Part shown: one piece after another, positions 6,973 to 9,182 of the stretch
Layout: each line of letters opens with the position of its first letter
How positions within the stretch are numbered: the first letter of the stretch is position 1
NCBI GenBank assembly: GCA_937941745.1
Contig: CALDGV010000683.1
Location: forward strand, 1-9,182
DNA: 9,182 bases
Direction of reading: 5' to 3'
From: an uncultured Prosthecobacter sp.
Lineage (GTDB): Bacteria; Verrucomicrobiota; Verrucomicrobiia; Verrucomicrobiales; Verrucomicrobiaceae
Translations under genes and position numbers: made by a program
Notes under the pieces: model-generated
The model's input: the letters and a program-made list of their open reading frames with translations, nothing else
The model's database searches: none
What the model was told of the DNA's origin: nothing

Positions 6973-7547
6973 GGCAGGGCCGTGGTGGCGGGTTGGAAGT
7001 TCAGCAGGTTCGCAGGGGGCGCGGGCTCGCCCAGCAGGTCATCCTTGAGGGGCGAGAGGTGCTTTTGCAGGTTGTTCAGGGCGTAGCGGTAGCGGCCTGA
7101 GACGGTGTTGATGGAGATGCCGAGGGCGGTGGCGATTTCCTGGAAGGTCAGCCCGCCCCAGAGCTTCAGCGTCACCACCTCCCGCTGCTCTTCGGGCAGC
7201 TTGGAGAGCGCCTCGGTGACGATCGCGGCGGTTTCTTTCTGTTCCGGAGGCACGTCAAAGGCAGGCGCCTCCTCACCGGCGGGCAGGGCGATCTCGCTGG
7301 CCGCCTCGCGGCGGGCCCGGCGTGTGTCGCTCCGGCGCAGATCCAGGGCGATCGTGCGCACGGCGGCATAGAGCAGTGGGATGTGCGCCCGGTCGCCGTC
7401 CGGGAAACGGCGCCACCAGCGCACAAAGGCCATCTGCACCACATCCTCCGCATCCGATGGGCTCGGGGTGAGCTGGCGGGCATACAGCACGAGGTTCGGG
7501 GCGACCTCGTCGAAGCATTGTTTCCAGTCAAAATCAGCGGCGGCCAT
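6969..7547 (-). CDS. ECF-type RNA polymerase sigma factor (sigma-70 family)
   Basis: This 192-residue protein has the size and two-domain layout of ECF sigma factors. Region 2 covers about residues 14-80, with SDAEDVVQMAFVRWW at 31-45 as the core-binding region 2.2 and an Arg-rich stretch to 81. A variable linker (82-105) follows. Region 4 covers about 113-165, with LPEEQREVV at 117-125 and the helix-turn-helix FQEIATALGISINTVSGRY at 135-153. A 25-residue tail rich in Pro and Leu (168-192) lies beyond region 4. The reading frame stays open upstream to 8387, but that extension runs antisense to the neighbouring gene; the ATG at 7547 gives a protein starting just before region 2. It is the first gene of a leftward operon with the anti-sigma-like and PDZ genes. 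Many ECF factors activate their own promoter, which would lie in the 111-bp gap upstream. Confidence 0.93.
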   Translation of the reverse strand: MAAADFDWKQCFDEVAPNLVLYARQLTPSPSDAEDVVQMAFVRWWRRFPDGDRAHIPLLYAAVRTIALDLRRSDTRRARREAASEIALPAGEEAPAFDVPPEQKETAAIVTEALSKLPEEQREVVTLKLWGGLTFQEIATALGISINTVSGRYRYALNNLQKHLSPLKDDLLGEPAPPANLLNFQPATTALP

Positions 7548-7658
7548 GGCGTGGCGTGGGGATGGAAGGCACAGACACCCGCTTAACGGCAGGCGGTGAA
7601 GTTTTTGTGTGTCCTCGCTGCGAAATCTGCGCACCCTGCCCGCCGCTGAACGCCTGCC
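7548..7658. promoter_or_regulatory. Divergent intergenic region between the sigma-factor gene and the tubby-like gene
   Basis: The two genes start back to back across 111 bp, which must hold both promoters. An A-rich AAAAACTTC on the minus strand (about 7599-7607) resembles the AACTT core of ECF -35 elements, but no matching -10 at normal spacing is evident. I see no Shine-Dalgarno before either start. Position alone supports this entry. Confidence 0.35.
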
Positions 7659-8249
7659 ATGAACTTCCCGCTCTCCTTCCGCTTCAAGCTGATCGCTCTC
7701 TCTCCGCAGATCTACGTCACCGATGCCTCCGGCCAGGAGGTCTGCTACGTGAAGCAAAAGCTCTTCCGCCTCCGCGAAAAGGTCGAAGTCCACACTGACA
7801 GCTCCCGCCAGCAGCTCCTCTGCACCATCGAGGCCGACCGCATCATCGACTGGAGCGCCCGCTACACCTTCCGCGATCCCTCCGGGCGCGAACTCGGCGC
7901 AGTCGGCCGCCGCGGCATGCGCTCGCTCTGGAGCGCGCACTACGATGTCTTTGCCCCCGGCGTCTCCGGCCCGGTCTTCTCCATCCGGGAGGAAAATCCC
8001 TTCGCCAAGCTGATCGACAGCTTCCTCAACGACATCCCCATCATCGGCTTCCTCACCAGCTACCTCTTTCACCCCCGGTATGTTGCCGCCCGGGCCGATG
8101 GCACGCCCGTCATGCGCCTCACCAAGCAGCCCGCCTTCTTTGAGGGCCGCTTCCGGCTCGAAAAGATCGGCGATGCCTCCGAGGGCGAGGACACCGCCAT
8201 CATGCTCGCCTACCTGATGATGAACCTGCTGGAGCGCCGCCGCGGCTGA
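7659..8249 (+). CDS. LURP-one-related / scramblase-family (tubby-like fold) protein
   Basis: This 196-residue protein resembles the bacterial LURP-one-related (LOR) group, a fold shared with the tubby C-terminal domain and phospholipid scramblases. Supporting stretches are YVKQKLFRLREKV (30-42), an ADRIIDWSARY block (59-69), GRELGAVGRRGMRSLW (76-91), AHYDVF (93-98), REENPFAKLID (110-120), the hydrophobic IPIIGFLTSYLFHP (126-139) and QPAFFEGRF (157-165). A C-terminal hydrophobic helix (about 178-192) matches the central helix of the tubby-like barrel. There is no signal peptide, so it should be cytosolic or at the inner membrane face. The biochemical role in bacteria is not established; lipid interaction is suggested only by the fold. 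It diverges from the ECF operon and is followed after 143 bp by glyQS. The first ATG is used, without a visible ribosome binding site. Confidence 0.8.
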   Translation: MNFPLSFRFKLIALSPQIYVTDASGQEVCYVKQKLFRLREKVEVHTDSSRQQLLCTIEADRIIDWSARYTFRDPSGRELGAVGRRGMRSLWSAHYDVFAPGVSGPVFSIREENPFAKLIDSFLNDIPIIGFLTSYLFHPRYVAARADGTPVMRLTKQPAFFEGRFRLEKIGDASEGEDTAIMLAYLMMNLLERRRG

Positions 8250-8392
8250 TCCGCACCGCTCCGGGAGCCCTCTTCCCGGCCCAGACCGAGCTTTCCCCCT
8301 TGCGGAAAGGGCGCACTGGCGCTCCCTTCGCCCCCCTTTTGCCGGGGGCATTCCAGCCTTGCGGCGCATCCCCAACCCCCTCCTCATCCATC
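8250..8392 (+). other. Gap between the tubby-like gene and glyQS, with weak overlapping hairpins
   Basis: The 143-bp gap holds CTTTCC (8291-8296) pairing with GGAAAG (8304-8309), a 6-bp stem with a 7-base loop. An overlapping alternative pairs AAGGG (8307-8311) with CCCTT (8324-8328), followed some bases later by CCCCCCTTTT (8331-8340). It could be a weak terminator of the upstream gene, but the T run is short and not directly after a stem. No convincing glyQS promoter or ribosome binding site is seen. Confidence 0.25.
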
Positions 8393-9182
8393 ATGTCCAC
8401 CGACGCCAAAAACCAGACCGCTCAAATGGAGAAAATCGTCTCCCTCTGCAAGCGCCGCGGCTTCATCTTTCAAAGCAGCGAAATCTACGGCGGCTGCGGC
8501 GGCATCTGGGACTACGGCCCGCTCGGTGCGGAACTGAAGCGCAACCTGCGCACCGCCTGGTGGAACACCATGACCCGCGAACGCGAGGACGTGCTCGGCC
8601 TCGACGCCTGCATCCTCATGAACCCGGCCATCTGGAAGGCTTCCGGCCACGTGGACACCTTCGCCGACCTCATGCGCGAGTGCTCGCTGACCAACAAGCG
8701 CGTCCGTGCCGACCACGTCGAACCACAGTCCGGCACCGTGCTGAAGTACAGCGGTGCCCAGGCCCCGAACGGCTGGCGCTGGGACCGCCCGATCACCGCA
8801 TTGCTGAAGAACGGCGAGCATATCGAAAGCTTCCGCAAGCGCGTCCGCAGCCTGATCGCCCAGAACGCCGGCGAGGCCGCTGGCAAGCCCGAGGAGATCG
8901 AGCTGCTCAACGAGGAGAAGATCGACACCGTCAACGGCAGCGTCGATTTCCACCCGGAAACCGGCGGCATCCTCGGCGAGGCCCGCCCCTTCAACCTCAT
9001 GCTCAAGACCTACCTTGGCCCCACGGCGACCGAGGCAGATGTGACCTACCTGCGCCCCGAAACCGCCCAGGCCATCTTCGCGCAGTTCAAGAACGTCTTC
9101 GACTCCAGCCGCGTGAAGGTGCCCTTCGGCATCGGCCAGATCGGCAAGGCCTTCCGCAACGAGGTCACGCCGAAGAATTTCA
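8393..9182 (+). CDS. glyQS: Glycyl-tRNA synthetase, single-chain alpha2 type, C-terminus beyond window
   Basis: This class II aminoacyl-tRNA synthetase charges tRNA-Gly in the cytoplasm. The 263 complete codons here are about half of the usual length, and the frame runs open off the right edge. The N-terminus shows CKRRGFIFQSSEIYGG (19-34) and WDYGPLG (39-45), and NPAIWKASGHVDTF (77-90) is typical of the homodimeric archaeal/eukaryotic-like and Firmicutes-like GlyRS, not the alpha2beta2 form (glyQ plus glyS). YLRPETAQ at 219-226 and motif 2, with FRNE at 254-257, mark the catalytic core. An internal stretch (about 132-195) with a lysine/glutamate-rich part belongs to the insertion region between motifs 1 and 2. 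The ATG at 8393 gives MSTDAKN; a second ATG 11 codons on is possible. It is a housekeeping gene, with no sign of functional linkage to its neighbours. Confidence 0.96.
   Translation, partial: MSTDAKNQTAQMEKIVSLCKRRGFIFQSSEIYGGCGGIWDYGPLGAELKRNLRTAWWNTMTREREDVLGLDACILMNPAIWKASGHVDTFADLMRECSLTNKRVRADHVEPQSGTVLKYSGAQAPNGWRWDRPITALLKNGEHIESFRKRVRSLIAQNAGEAAGKPEEIELLNEEKIDTVNGSVDFHPETGGILGEARPFNLMLKTYLGPTATEADVTYLRPETAQAIFAQFKNVFDSSRVKVPFGIGQIGKAFRNEVTPKNF

Noticed and set aside
7548..7658. ECF-type autoregulatory promoter (AACTT with a GTC element)
   Set aside because: The AACTT-like and GTC-like pieces on the minus strand are about 22 bp apart, too far for a normal ECF promoter, so only the region is listed.
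7548..8387. N-terminal extension of the sigma-factor frame to 472 codons
   Set aside because: The extension is antisense to the tubby-like gene and has biased composition without motifs; the sigma factor is full length from the ATG at 7547.
8384..8953. Minus-strand open frame of 189 codons at the glyQS start
   Set aside because: It is antisense to a confidently recognised glycyl-tRNA synthetase.

Overview
The window is GC-rich, tightly packed bacterial chromosome. It most resembles Verrucomicrobiota (a Prosthecobacter/Verrucomicrobium-like genome), with Planctomycetota as the alternative. The reasons are the DUF1552 and DUF1501 proteins with Tat signals, a secreted sulfatase of the type common in those phyla, an ECF sigma factor followed by an unusual anti-sigma-like protein and a PDZ protein, and the near absence of Shine-Dalgarno sequences. 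The taxonomic call is inference from gene content. No tRNA, rRNA, CRISPR array, insertion sequence or phage gene was seen.

Left part (1-5136): a DUF1552 protein, cut by the window edge, and a DUF1501 protein lie in tandem on the minus strand, both with twin-arginine signals. A Sec-exported sulfatase diverges from them on the plus strand, and an AraC-family regulator converges on the sulfatase, leaving 4 bp between the stop codons. The set suggests an exported hydrolase locus, perhaps for sulfated polysaccharides, with a local regulator. The substrate cannot be read from the sequence.

Middle part (5217-7547, minus strand): an apparent three-gene operon. It runs from an ECF sigma factor to a small single-pass membrane protein that overlaps it by ATGA and is probably an anti-sigma factor without a zinc motif. 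Next comes a secreted PDZ protein with a long, charged Pro/Gly/Arg-rich region, and the operon ends in a strong intrinsic terminator (13-bp stem plus T tract). This is the most interesting unit here: a candidate envelope-signalling cassette whose anti-sigma and PDZ members do not match the textbook RseA/DegS pair.

Right part (7659-9182, plus strand): a tubby-like LURP-one-related/scramblase-family protein, then the first 263 codons of a single-chain (alpha2) glycyl-tRNA synthetase that runs off the window. The intergenic gaps are all below 150 bp. They hold only the hairpins and divergent promoter regions listed.
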